Shown here one piece after another: positions 1-6,650 of a stretch of DNA of 10,224 nucleotides. Source of the DNA: JBDSLU01 sp039916225. GTDB taxonomy: Bacteria; Acidobacteriota; Vicinamibacteria; Vicinamibacterales; Vicinamibacteraceae. A model generated the notes under the pieces. It saw nothing but the letters and a program-made list of their open reading frames with translations, ran no database searches and was not told the DNA's origin. The translations under genes were made by a program, and so were the position numbers. Position 1 is the first letter of the stretch. The number at the start of each line of letters is the position of its first letter. The DNA is taken from NCBI GenBank assembly GCA_039916225.1, contig JBDSLU010000108.1, positions 1 to 10,224 on the forward strand, written 5' to 3'.

Positions 1-295
1 TCTCGAACTCCAGCTCGAAGCGGAAGGTGTGGTTGGCCGGCACCGTGCCGAGCAGCACCGCCCGCTTCTTGAGGATCTTCACGCGGATGTAACCCTCGTG
101 CTTGACGGCTTCGGGCACGAAGGTCTCGTGGAAGATGCGGAGCATCTCCTGTTCGCGGGCCGGCGCCACGTCCATCTCGACGTAGAGGCGGATGTGCTTC
201 GTCTGCGCAGCGGCCGTCGCGCCGACCAGGCGGTGCGCGCCGCACGCCGCGGCGGCCGCGGCAAGGAACGATTTCAGGGTGCGTCGTCGATTCAC
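1..295 (-). CDS. Exported ABM-like (dimeric alpha/beta-barrel) protein, 3' end cut by window
   Basis: About 98 codons are visible; the C-terminus lies beyond the window edge. The N-terminus reads MNRRRTLKSFL followed by a run of alanines and ends near AAAQ. This is a Tat-like signal (Arg4-Arg5-Thr-Leu-Lys, then a hydrophobic stretch), so export is likely. The mature part (about residues 34-98) begins with a beta strand (HIRLYVEMDV), then a helix (AREQEMLRIFHETFVPEAV), then HEGYIRVKIL. That is the strand-helix-strand order of the antibiotic-biosynthesis-monooxygenase / dimeric alpha/beta-barrel fold. Members include small oxygenases and many proteins of unknown role, so no reaction can be assigned. 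The start is GTG at 295, with GAGGAG eight bases upstream. That ribosome site overlaps the TGA of the cupin gene ahead of it, so the two genes are very likely co-transcribed and translationally coupled. Confidence 0.75.
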   Translation of the reverse strand, partial: MNRRRTLKSFLAAAAAACGAHRLVGATAAAQTKHIRLYVEMDVAPAREQEMLRIFHETFVPEAVKHEGYIRVKILKKRAVLLGTVPANHTFRFELEFE

Positions 296-306
296 GGGCG
301 AACTCC

Positions 307-1206
307 TCAGGGGCGTCGGGGCGGGTTGGCCAGAATGAACGCAGTCTTGGCCTCGAGATCCTTGGCCACGCCGATCACCAGCAGTTCGAGCGGATCGGCG
401 CCGCCGTTGACGATGCTGCTGGTCTCGCCGAGCCGCACCGGGATGGCGTCGCCGACCGCGATCGGCGCGGTCTCAGCGCCGACGGTCACGCGTCCGCTGC
501 CGGCGATGACGTAGTAGGCCTCGCCGACGGTGTCGTGCGGCTTGGCCGGTGTCGTCGTGCCCGGCGCGACCAGCACGTGATCGACGTAGGCCCACGGCGT
601 GGTGAAGACCTGCGGCTGATAGAGGCGGCGAGTCGTGACGCCCGGCGAGTCGGCGGCCGGCCGCGCCAGTGCGCGATCGAGGCGCGCCGTCATGAACACC
701 GGAATCGGATCGAGGGGCACGCCGACGCGGGCATCGCCGAGATCGAAGGCGTCGGTCACGTTCGGGGTCGCGCTCACTTGCCAGTTCATCCACTGCAGCG
801 GCTGTGTGCTGTGATTGTAGATGGCGTGCGCGTGTCCGAGCTTGCAGAGGACCGCGGCCGGGCCCTTCACCACCGACGTCCGGCCGTCGACGGTGAACTG
901 CGCCTCGCCGCCGAGGATGACGAACATCTCCTCGGCGCTGTTGTGGAAGTGATGACCGATGCCGCTGCCGGCCGGGATCTCACCGCGATGCAGGAAGTTG
1001 AAGTGCGGCGTCACCGCGCCGCGAGGCAGCAGACCGGCGAAGGCCATGTTGCCGGCGCCGGCGTGCACCGCCGTGAGCGGCCGGTACTTGGCCGGCTCGG
1101 TGTGCTGGATGCGTTGCGAGAGGCCGTCGTCGGCGCCGACGGTCGCCCGCAGCGCAATCAGCCCGATTCCCAGCCCCATCATCACGTTCGCGGTTCCGGC
1201 GCGCAT
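307..1206 (-). CDS. Secreted two-domain cupin protein (bicupin)
   Basis: A 299-residue protein with an N-terminal hydrophobic signal (MRAGTANVMMGLGIGLIAL) ending near residue 25, so it is probably exported. Cupin domain 1 (about residues 50-145) has both conserved motifs: His86-Phe-His88 followed by Glu92/Glu93 (HHFHNSAEEMFVILGG), and GPAAVLCKLGHAHAIYN with His127. This is a complete 3-His/1-Glu-type metal site. Domain 2 (about residues 205-280) keeps the fold (AYYVIAGSGRVTVGAET, GDAIPVRLGE) but has only His224 and Glu229 in the first motif, and Ser in place of the second-motif His. It probably binds no metal. Cupins range from dioxygenases and isomerases to binding proteins, and nothing here identifies the substrate. 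The start at 1206 was chosen over an ATG-less extension to 1239 because GGAGGG lies eight bases upstream and the signal peptide then starts correctly. It forms an operon with the ABM-like gene (11-bp gap). Confidence 0.88.
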   Translation of the reverse strand: MRAGTANVMMGLGIGLIALRATVGADDGLSQRIQHTEPAKYRPLTAVHAGAGNMAFAGLLPRGAVTPHFNFLHRGEIPAGSGIGHHFHNSAEEMFVILGGEAQFTVDGRTSVVKGPAAVLCKLGHAHAIYNHSTQPLQWMNWQVSATPNVTDAFDLGDARVGVPLDPIPVFMTARLDRALARPAADSPGVTTRRLYQPQVFTTPWAYVDHVLVAPGTTTPAKPHDTVGEAYYVIAGSGRVTVGAETAPIAVGDAIPVRLGETSSIVNGGADPLELLVIGVAKDLEAKTAFILANPPRRP

Positions 1207-1334
1207 CGGCACGTCCCTCCAAGTTGTCGACAAGAGCAAAACGGTGGAGGGAGGCTACGCCAGAACGCGACGGCCCGGCAACTCCAACTCGACCGCGCTA
1301 CACTGAGCTCCCCTTCTCGTCCCTGGAGCGACTC
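1207..1334. promoter_or_regulatory. Divergent intergenic region between cupin and metallopeptidase genes
   Basis: This 128-bp gap separates two divergently transcribed genes, so promoters for both should lie here. It contains a perfect 10-bp palindrome TTGTCGACAA at 1224-1233, nested inside a 7-bp inverted repeat (CCCTCCA at 1215-1221 and TGGAGGG at 1245-1251). The GGAGGG read on the minus strand at 1220-1215 is the cupin ribosome site. On the plus strand, TACACT around 1299-1304 is a possible -10 element for the peptidase gene, without a convincing -35. The promoter assignments are inference; the repeats are seen directly. Confidence 0.4.
1325..1328 (+). promoter_or_regulatory. Ribosome binding site that fixes the GTG start at 1335
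   Basis: GGAG lies six bases before the GTG. It supports this start over the in-frame ATG 111 bases upstream, which has no purine-rich site at suitable distance. Confidence 0.6.
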
Positions 1335-3245
1335 GTGATTGCGAGACTCGTCGGCGCCCTGTTGGCCCTTGCGGTCGGCGTCTCCCCGCTCGTTGAGCCC
1401 GACCTGCGAGCGGCAGGCGCGGCGCCGTCACGCTACACGCGCCTGCGGACGCCGAACTTCACCCTGATCGGCGAGCAGGGCGACCGCCCGCTCCGCCGCG
1501 TCGCCGAGCGGATGGAGCAGTTCCGCGAGGTCTTCGGCCGCCTCTTCCCCAGCACCAGGCAGGCGATGCCGGCGCCGATCGTCGTCCATGTCTTCACGTC
1601 CGAGCGCGCCTATCAGCCGTTCATGCCCCTCTTCAACGGCAAGCGGGTCGATGTCGGCGGTTACTTCCAGCAGGCCGAGGGCGCCTACTACATCACCCTC
1701 AACACCGAGGCCGGCGAGTACGCCTACCCGATCATCTTCCACGAGTACGTCCACCTGCTGGTCGGCAACGCGCTGGCCGACGTTCCGGTGTGGTTCAACG
1801 AGGGGCTGGCCGAGTACTACAGCACCTACGAGATCATCGGCGAGCGCCAGGCGAAGCTCGGTCGGGTCAAGGAAGAGCACGTCTTCGATCTGCGCCAGCA
1901 TTTCATCCCCCTCGCCGAGCTGCTCGCCGTCGATCAGACCTCGCCGCTCTACAACGAGGGCTCGCGCCGCGGCGTCTTCTACGCCGAATCGTGGGCGCTG
2001 ACGCATTACCTGCTGATCGGCAACCCGAAGCGCCAGGGGCAGCTCGCCACCTACCTCGGGAAGTACGCCGACGGCGTCCCCTCGGCGCAGGCCGTCCGCG
2101 AAGCCTTCGGCGTCAGCGAAGTCGAGCTCGAGAAGGAACTGCGCAAATATGTCGAGCAGTCCTCCTACCAGTCGATGCGCTACACCTTCGAGGACAAGGT
2201 CGCCATCGACAAGGCCTGGACGGTCGATCAGCCCAGCGACGCCGATGGCCAGGCGGCCTACGCCGATCTGCTGCTCGCCCTGCGCCGGCCCGAGGAAGCC
2301 GCGGCCCGCGCCGAGGCCGCGCTGAAGCTGGCGCCCGACCACGCGCGGGCTCAGGCGGTGCTGGGGCGCATCCGCGCCGCTGACGGCCAGAGCGACGCCG
2401 CGATGGCGCTGCTCGATCGCGCGGTCAAGGCGGCGGCCGACGCCGACTACCTGCCGGCCTACTACCAGGCACGCCTGCTTCTGCGCGGCGAAGGCAAGCA
2501 CTCGCCCACCATCTCGAAGGACTCCGCCCGCCAGGCTTTAGCGCTGCTCGGTCGCGTCCAACGGCAGCAGCCCTCGCTCGCCGACGCGCACGGCCTCTCC
2601 GCCTACGCCTGGATGATCGCCGACAATCCGACCGCGTCCATGGCCGCGGCGGCCAGCGCCTTCAAGCTGTCGCCGCGACACGAGTACGCGTTGATGCACG
2701 CGCGAGCCCGGGTCATCCTGCGCGATGCGACGGTGCGTCCGGCGCTGGACGGGCTGGTCGCGCACGGGTCGAGCGACTGGATCAAGCGCGAGGCGCAGGA
2801 GCTGATCGACTTCCTGGCCAAGCTGCAGGCCTACGACGTCGCCGTGTCCACGATGCCGGCCGGGGCCGGCGCGACGACCTCGCCCACCGCGGCCGACGTG
2901 CCGGGCACGCCGGAGGGCCTACGGCCGTCGCGCCTGCTCCCGGTGTTCCGCGAGCTGCGCGCCGGCGAAGTGCGCGAGTTGGGCCAGTTCGAGGGCGTCG
3001 AGTGCCCGCGGACGGGCGTCGTCTTCTCGGTCCGTCTGCCGGGGGGCGTGATGCGCGTCAGCGCCAAGGCTTTCGATCAGGTCGAGTTCTTCACCTACCG
3101 CGGCGATCCACCCGGAAAGGTCGGCTGCGGCGCGCTGGCCAAGCCGGAACGCATCTACCTGACGTATCGCGCGGCCGGCGGCGCGGCCGGCACCGCAGGG
3201 GTCGCGGTCGCGATCGAGCTGCTGCCGGACGACTATCAGCCCTGA
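1335..3245 (+). CDS. Secreted HExxH (gluzincin-like) metallopeptidase with TPR repeats
   Basis: A 636-residue protein. Residues 1-28 form a signal peptide (MIARLVGALLALAVGVSPLV...). Residues 33-200 form a peptidase domain. The zinc motif is HEYVH (His136, Glu137, His140), followed 15 residues later by WFNEGLAEYY, whose Glu156 is the likely third ligand. This layout matches the DUF1570 / peptidase_MA-like gluzincins. Residues about 295-500 are helical TPR-like repeats (for example EEAAARAEAALKLAPDHARA). The last ~100 residues (ELRAGEVRELGQFEGVECPRTG... to AIELLPDDYQP) form a beta-rich domain with Cys pairs that I cannot name. Active-site residues are intact, so proteolysis is plausible; the substrate is unknown. 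The GTG start at 1335 has TGGAG six bases upstream and begins the signal peptide. A longer in-frame ATG at 1224 would add 37 residues lacking signal features and run into the upstream divergent region. Confidence 0.85.
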   Translation: MIARLVGALLALAVGVSPLVEPDLRAAGAAPSRYTRLRTPNFTLIGEQGDRPLRRVAERMEQFREVFGRLFPSTRQAMPAPIVVHVFTSERAYQPFMPLFNGKRVDVGGYFQQAEGAYYITLNTEAGEYAYPIIFHEYVHLLVGNALADVPVWFNEGLAEYYSTYEIIGERQAKLGRVKEEHVFDLRQHFIPLAELLAVDQTSPLYNEGSRRGVFYAESWALTHYLLIGNPKRQGQLATYLGKYADGVPSAQAVREAFGVSEVELEKELRKYVEQSSYQSMRYTFEDKVAIDKAWTVDQPSDADGQAAYADLLLALRRPEEAAARAEAALKLAPDHARAQAVLGRIRAADGQSDAAMALLDRAVKAAADADYLPAYYQARLLLRGEGKHSPTISKDSARQALALLGRVQRQQPSLADAHGLSAYAWMIADNPTASMAAAASAFKLSPRHEYALMHARARVILRDATVRPALDGLVAHGSSDWIKREAQELIDFLAKLQAYDVAVSTMPAGAGATTSPTAADVPGTPEGLRPSRLLPVFRELRAGEVRELGQFEGVECPRTGVVFSVRLPGGVMRVSAKAFDQVEFFTYRGDPPGKVGCGALAKPERIYLTYRAAGGAAGTAGVAVAIELLPDDYQP

Positions 3246-3274
3246 CGGCGACGGACCACCGCGCGAGACACGGT

Positions 3275-3291
3275 GATCAGCGCGGCTCGCG
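3275..3291. repeat. 17-bp repeat at remnant stop codon (copy 1)
   Basis: This is identical to 5587-5603. It marks the 3' boundary of the truncated lipoprotein domain, 30 bp past the end of the metallopeptidase gene. Confidence 0.8.
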
Positions 3292-3594
3292 ACACGTCAT
3301 GTGGAACGTCGTCGCCTTGTGTCCGCGAATGGTCAGGGCCACGCCGCTCGCCGGCACGACGAATCGCAGCCGCGCGTAGCAGGGACCGCCGCGTCCTGGG
3401 AACGTGACGCCGCCGCTCAGCGCCGAGAGGTCGAGCGTGCCGTTGTCGTCACAATTGAGCGAGGACACTTCGGCGTCGAAGACCCCGCCGGCGACGGTCG
3501 ACAGCCGCACGACGGACACCGCGAAGCCCTGCTCGATCCCCTCGAAGCCGGCGTCGACCGTGCGTTCGATGAATCCGCCCGGGCTGTGGTTCAA
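3277..3594 (-). pseudogene. 5'-truncated remnant: C-terminal domain of a lipoprotein paralogue
   Basis: This open frame of about 105 codons ends in CYARLRF..., then RGHKATTFHMTCREPR and TGA. It aligns along its whole length with residues 212-310 of the lipoprotein at 5589-6521. Shared positions include ERT near the start, GVFD, a Cys pair (here Cys48 and Cys72), YARLRF, RG[HY]KA and the terminal REPR. The signal peptide, Ig-like and carboxypeptidase-regulatory-like domains of the relative are absent. The sequence upstream is instead the start of the gene at 3606 on the other strand. The only candidate start is a TTG at 3594 with no ribosome site. I therefore read it as a remnant left by truncation or recombination. 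No frameshift or stop is present, so the loss may be recent, or it may be a genuine small secretion-less protein. It fills most of the 360-bp gap 3246-3605. Confidence 0.6.
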
Positions 3595-3605
3595 TCGGCA
3601 GACAC

Positions 3606-5489
3606 ATGGGAGCGAAGAAGGGCAAGGCGGTCGCCGCCGCGACGCTCGCCCCAGCGGCCGGATCGCTGTGGATCGATCGACCGTGGATCGATCTGCTGAT
3701 CGGGTGCGGCGGCTGGTCGATTCCGCTGCTGGCGCTGTCGTACGCGGTCGTCGACCGCGACGTGCCGCGCTGGTCGGCTGTGTTCTACGGCCTGGCCCTC
3801 GCCTGCAACTACCCGCATTACATGGCGACGATCTACCGCGCCTACGGGCAGGACGATCGCGCCACGCACCGGCTCTACACCCACTGGCTCACCGCCGGGC
3901 TCGTGGCGCTCGGCGTCGCCGCGCATGCCTGGTTCCCGCTCGTGCCGTGGCTCTTCACGGCCTACGTGATGTGGAGCCCGTGGCATTACACCGGCCAGAA
4001 CTTCGGCGTGCTGATGATGTTCCTGCGCCGGGCCGGGGTCGACGTCTCGGCCGAAGAGCGGCGGCGCCTGCACCTGGCCTTCATCGCCTCGTTCGTGATG
4101 CTGCTGGCGGCCTTCAACGCCGGCGCGTCGGCGGATCCGCTGGTCCTGTCGCTCGGCCTCCCGGCGGTCAGCGCGCGCATCATCGAGGCGGGGGCCGGCT
4201 TGACGTTTCTCGTCGGCGGCATCGCCGCCTTCGCGCCGATCGCACGACGCGCACCCGGGCGGGCGCTGGTCGCGCCGCTGACCCTCTACGCGACCCAGGC
4301 GCTGTGGTTCGTGGTGCCCGTCGCGGTCAATGCCCTCGCCGCCATCGACACGCCGCAGACCCGCTACAGCTCGGGGATGCTCGCGGTGATGCATTCGGCG
4401 CAGTACCTGTGGATCACCCGCTACTTCGCCCGCCGAGACGCCGAGCAGGCGTCCCGCGCTGGTGGATGGAGCCCGTGGCGCTACTGGACGACGCTGGTCG
4501 CCGGCGGCATCGCGCTGTTCCTGCCGGTGCCGTGGCTGGCCAGCTACGGCTGGCACCTCGACTTCACCACCAGCGTCTTCATCGTCGCGGCGATCGTCAA
4601 CCTGCACCACTTCATGATCGACGGCGTGGTGTGGAAGCTGCGGAACCCGCGGGTCGGGCGCGTGCTGGTGCGGACGGACACCGGCACGCCGGATCGCCGG
4701 GCCACAGCACCGCCAGCGACGCCCCGCCCGCTCGTCACCTGGGCCTGGCGTGGAGCCCTGGTCGCCGGCCTCGTCGCCCTGGCCGTGGTCGATCAGTGGC
4801 GCTACGTGCTGGCCATCGGCAACGGCGCGCGCGAGCGCCTGGTCGACGCGGCCCGCCTCAATCCCTACGACAGCGGCACCTACCTGCGCCTGTCGCAGGC
4901 GGAGAGTGCGGCCGGCGATCCGGCAGCAGCCGCGGTAGCGCTGCGCCGCGCCGTCGACGCCAACCCGCACAACCCGGCGCTGGCCGGAGCGCTGGTGCGG
5001 CGGCTCATCGAAGCCGGCCAGTTCGCCGACGCGTCCCAGGCAAACGAGGCGCTGCTGGCCCGCTGGCCCGACGACGTCGACGCGCTGGTGAACGCCGGCG
5101 TCCTGGCCGATCGACGCGGCGATGCGGTGGCGGCGGAACGCTGGTGGACGACGGCGCTGGAGCGCGACCCGTCGCAGCGACGTGTGCACCTCTACCTCGG
5201 CGAGCGTCTCGATGCCCGCCGTGCGACGCGCGACGCCATCCCTCACTACCGCCGCTATCTGGAGCTGGTGGCCAAGCCTGGCGCGCACGATCGGCCGCCG
5301 GCGAGCGAGATCGTCGCGATCGTCGTGAAGTACGGCGACGCGCTCGCCCGCGACGGGCAGATCGCCAGCGCGCGGACGCAATACGACCTGGCGATCAGGA
5401 TGGCCGGCCAGACCGGGCTGTCCGACCTGGGTGCGCTGGCGTCCGAGCGCCGCCAGGCCATCGAGGCCACCGGCTCGCGTCTGCCCTAG
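3606..5489 (+). CDS. Polytopic His-rich membrane protein with C-terminal TPR domain, function unknown
   Basis: A 627-residue protein I cannot assign to a characterised family. Residues about 28-400 contain roughly nine to ten hydrophobic segments. Conserved-looking polar motifs sit at membrane edges: NYPHYMATIYRAY (His71), THRLYTHW (His88, His93), SPWHYTGQNFG (His127), MHSAQYLWITRY (His263) and NLHHFMIDGVVWKLR (His334, His335). Several His pairs in the membrane recall metal-dependent membrane oxidases, hydroxylases or carotenoid cleavage proteins of the Brp/Blh kind, but this is only a resemblance. The last membrane span (about 379-397) is followed by TPR-like helices to about residue 600 (SGTYLRLSQAESAAGDPAAAA, NAGVLADRRGDAVAAERWW and others), suggesting a partner-binding tail. 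ATG at 3606 is the first start after an in-frame stop. No clear ribosome site precedes it, so it may be leaderless or weakly translated. It is convergent with the downstream minus-strand genes. Confidence 0.85.
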   Translation: MGAKKGKAVAAATLAPAAGSLWIDRPWIDLLIGCGGWSIPLLALSYAVVDRDVPRWSAVFYGLALACNYPHYMATIYRAYGQDDRATHRLYTHWLTAGLVALGVAAHAWFPLVPWLFTAYVMWSPWHYTGQNFGVLMMFLRRAGVDVSAEERRRLHLAFIASFVMLLAAFNAGASADPLVLSLGLPAVSARIIEAGAGLTFLVGGIAAFAPIARRAPGRALVAPLTLYATQALWFVVPVAVNALAAIDTPQTRYSSGMLAVMHSAQYLWITRYFARRDAEQASRAGGWSPWRYWTTLVAGGIALFLPVPWLASYGWHLDFTTSVFIVAAIVNLHHFMIDGVVWKLRNPRVGRVLVRTDTGTPDRRATAPPATPRPLVTWAWRGALVAGLVALAVVDQWRYVLAIGNGARERLVDAARLNPYDSGTYLRLSQAESAAGDPAAAAVALRRAVDANPHNPALAGALVRRLIEAGQFADASQANEALLARWPDDVDALVNAGVLADRRGDAVAAERWWTTALERDPSQRRVHLYLGERLDARRATRDAIPHYRRYLELVAKPGAHDRPPASEIVAIVVKYGDALARDGQIASARTQYDLAIRMAGQTGLSDLGALASERRQAIEATGSRLP

Positions 5490-5532
5490 CCAGGCGCCAC
5501 CGCCGCACCAGTCGACCCGTGCCGCTCGGGCG

Positions 5533-5587
5533 TCAGAAGCGCCCGCCGTCGACCAGGAAGCTCTGCGCCGTGCACGCGCCGCCGTCG
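5533..5587 (-). repeat. 55-bp direct repeat, copy A (detached copy of the SDR gene 3' end)
   Basis: This is identical over all 55 bases to 6651-6705, where the sequence is the last 17 codons plus stop of the SDR gene. It starts exactly at the stop-codon complement and ends two bases before the stop-codon complement of the lipoprotein gene. It makes up more than half of the 99-bp gap between the convergent genes at 3606-5489 and 5589-6521. Nothing else was seen in that gap. Confidence 0.97.
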
Positions 5588-5603
5588 ATCAGCGCGGCTC
5601 GCG
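5587..5603. repeat. 17-bp repeat at lipoprotein stop codon (copy 2)
   Basis: GATCAGCGCGGCTCGCG covers the last four codons and stop of the lipoprotein plus two bases beyond. The same 17 bases occur at 3275-3291 at the end of the truncated paralogue. Part of the match is explained by the conserved REPR-stop coding; the two extra bases may be chance. Confidence 0.8.
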
Positions 5604-6521
5604 GAAGCTCAGGACCCAGCCGCTCGCCTTGTAGCCTCGCAGCCTGAGCTTTACGTCGGATGCGCGAAGCATGAAGCGCAGGCGCGCGTACGAGCACTCG
5701 GACGCGGGGCTCACGAACCCGAAGCCGGCATTTCCCCCCACGATCTCCAGCCAGCCGTCCTGCTCACACGATCGCGCGTGCGCGATGACGTCGAACACGC
5801 CGCTGCCGCGGGTGGCGATCCGGATCGTCGAGATCGGCAGGCCGAAGTCCGGGTCGACCGCATCGAATTCGCCGGAGAGTGTGCGCTCGGCGTACGGCTC
5901 AGAGTCCGCCTGTAGTCGAATGTCGAGACTGGTCGTGGTCGTGAGCGACGGCACCGCCACGAAACGATCCCGATAGCCGAACTGCGTCGCCGTGACATAG
6001 AGCTGGCCGGCCTGTACGCCGAAGTCGAAGAACCCGTTGCCGTCGGTGCGGAGCTGCCGGCTCGCGGTCGAGGACGAAGCGAAGAGATAGGCGCCGACGA
6101 TCGGCACGCCGCGCTCGGCGTCGCGAACGACGCCCGTCACCTGGACGCGTGGACCGAACTCGGGCGACACGCGGACGCGGGCGTTCCCGGATCGCTCGCG
6201 ATAGCTGGCGGTCACGATGCCGACGCCCTCGCCCGCCGCGACCACGAGGCCGCGCGCTGACACCGTGAGCGCACGCCGATTGTCGGCCGTCCACGTCGCC
6301 TCGTTCGTCACGTCCGACCGGGTGCCGTTGTCGAACGTTGCGGCCGCGCGCAGCTGCAACGTCTCGCCAGGGAAGCCGAGATGCTGTTCCGGCGGCCCTT
6401 CGATGTCGATGCGGACCAATGCGGCGGGGGTCGGGGTCGGCGCGCTGGGAGGCGGATCGTCGCCGCACGCCAACAGGACGACCGGCAGCACCACGATCAG
6501 CGATCGGCGGTACGGAGGCAC
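5589..6521 (-). CDS. Lipoprotein with Ig-like and carboxypeptidase-regulatory-like domains
   Basis: A 310-residue protein. The N-terminus (MPPYRRSLIVVLPVVLLACGDD) is a lipoprotein signal with lipobox LLAC and lipidated Cys19, followed by a Pro-rich linker to residue 33. Residues 35-118 match a bacterial Ig-like (Big_2) domain (FDNGTRSDVTNEATWTADN, then ARGLVVAAGEGVGIVTASY). Residues 127-204 match a carboxypeptidase-regulatory-like beta sandwich (VTGVVRDAERGVPIVGAYLF, TDGNGFFDFGV). Residues 212-310 form a beta-rich C-terminal domain with Cys252 and Cys276, possibly a disulfide. This domain is shared with the remnant at 3277-3594. It is probably an envelope-anchored binding or structural protein; no enzymatic residues are visible. 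The start is GTG at 6521 with GAGG five to six bases upstream. The gene is bracketed by two identical 55-bp copies of the SDR gene end, which suggests it arrived by insertion. Confidence 0.87.
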   Translation of the reverse strand: MPPYRRSLIVVLPVVLLACGDDPPPSAPTPTPAALVRIDIEGPPEQHLGFPGETLQLRAAATFDNGTRSDVTNEATWTADNRRALTVSARGLVVAAGEGVGIVTASYRERSGNARVRVSPEFGPRVQVTGVVRDAERGVPIVGAYLFASSSTASRQLRTDGNGFFDFGVQAGQLYVTATQFGYRDRFVAVPSLTTTTSLDIRLQADSEPYAERTLSGEFDAVDPDFGLPISTIRIATRGSGVFDVIAHARSCEQDGWLEIVGGNAGFGFVSPASECSYARLRFMLRASDVKLRLRGYKASGWVLSFREPR

Positions 6522-6592
6522 AGATACCTCACTGAGGGCGAAGGGGGCCCCAGGCTAGCACATCCATGCTCAGCTCGGGCCGTGGAGCGCCC

Positions 6593-6627
6593 GCCTGATC
6601 GCGCTCACCATGCCGTGAGCGTCAGGC
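6593..6627 (-). terminator. Hairpin downstream of the SDR gene, possible terminator
   Basis: Two stacked inverted repeats are seen: CGCTCAC (6602-6608) pairs with GTGAGCG (6615-6621) around a 6-base loop. The outer GCCTGA (6593-6598) pairs with TCAGGC (6622-6627), leaving a 3-base bulge on one side. That gives 13 base pairs in all. It lies 24 bases past the SDR stop codon and 72 bases before the lipoprotein start. No T-tract follows on the minus strand, so a classical intrinsic terminator is not shown. It could also be an insertion-end structure or an mRNA-stabilising hairpin. Confidence 0.45.
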
Positions 6628-6650
6628 CGCGGCTACATCAGGCTGGCGCA

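Noticed and set aside
1224..1334. Upstream ATG giving a 37-residue longer metallopeptidase
   Set aside because: The added stretch lacks signal-peptide features and a ribosome site. GTG at 1335 has both.
3259..3291. Short GC inverted repeats after the metallopeptidase stop as a terminator
   Set aside because: The stems are only 6 bp with 15-18-base loops and no T-tract, as expected by chance in such GC-rich DNA.
3591..5381. Minus-strand open frame of nearly 600 codons opposite the membrane-TPR gene
   Set aside because: The translation is Arg/Gly/Ala/Val-rich low-complexity sequence with no domain pattern. The plus-strand frame has clear membrane spans and motifs, so this is a GC-driven shadow.
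5490..5588. Possible small gene in the gap holding the repeat copy
   Set aside because: The only recognisable content is the detached SDR tail. It has no start, and it lies out of frame with the lipoprotein.
3404..5647. Plus-strand open frame of about 750 codons overlapping the membrane-TPR gene in another frame
   Set aside because: It is Arg/Pro-rich throughout with no hydrophobic segments or motifs; a shadow of the gene at 3606.
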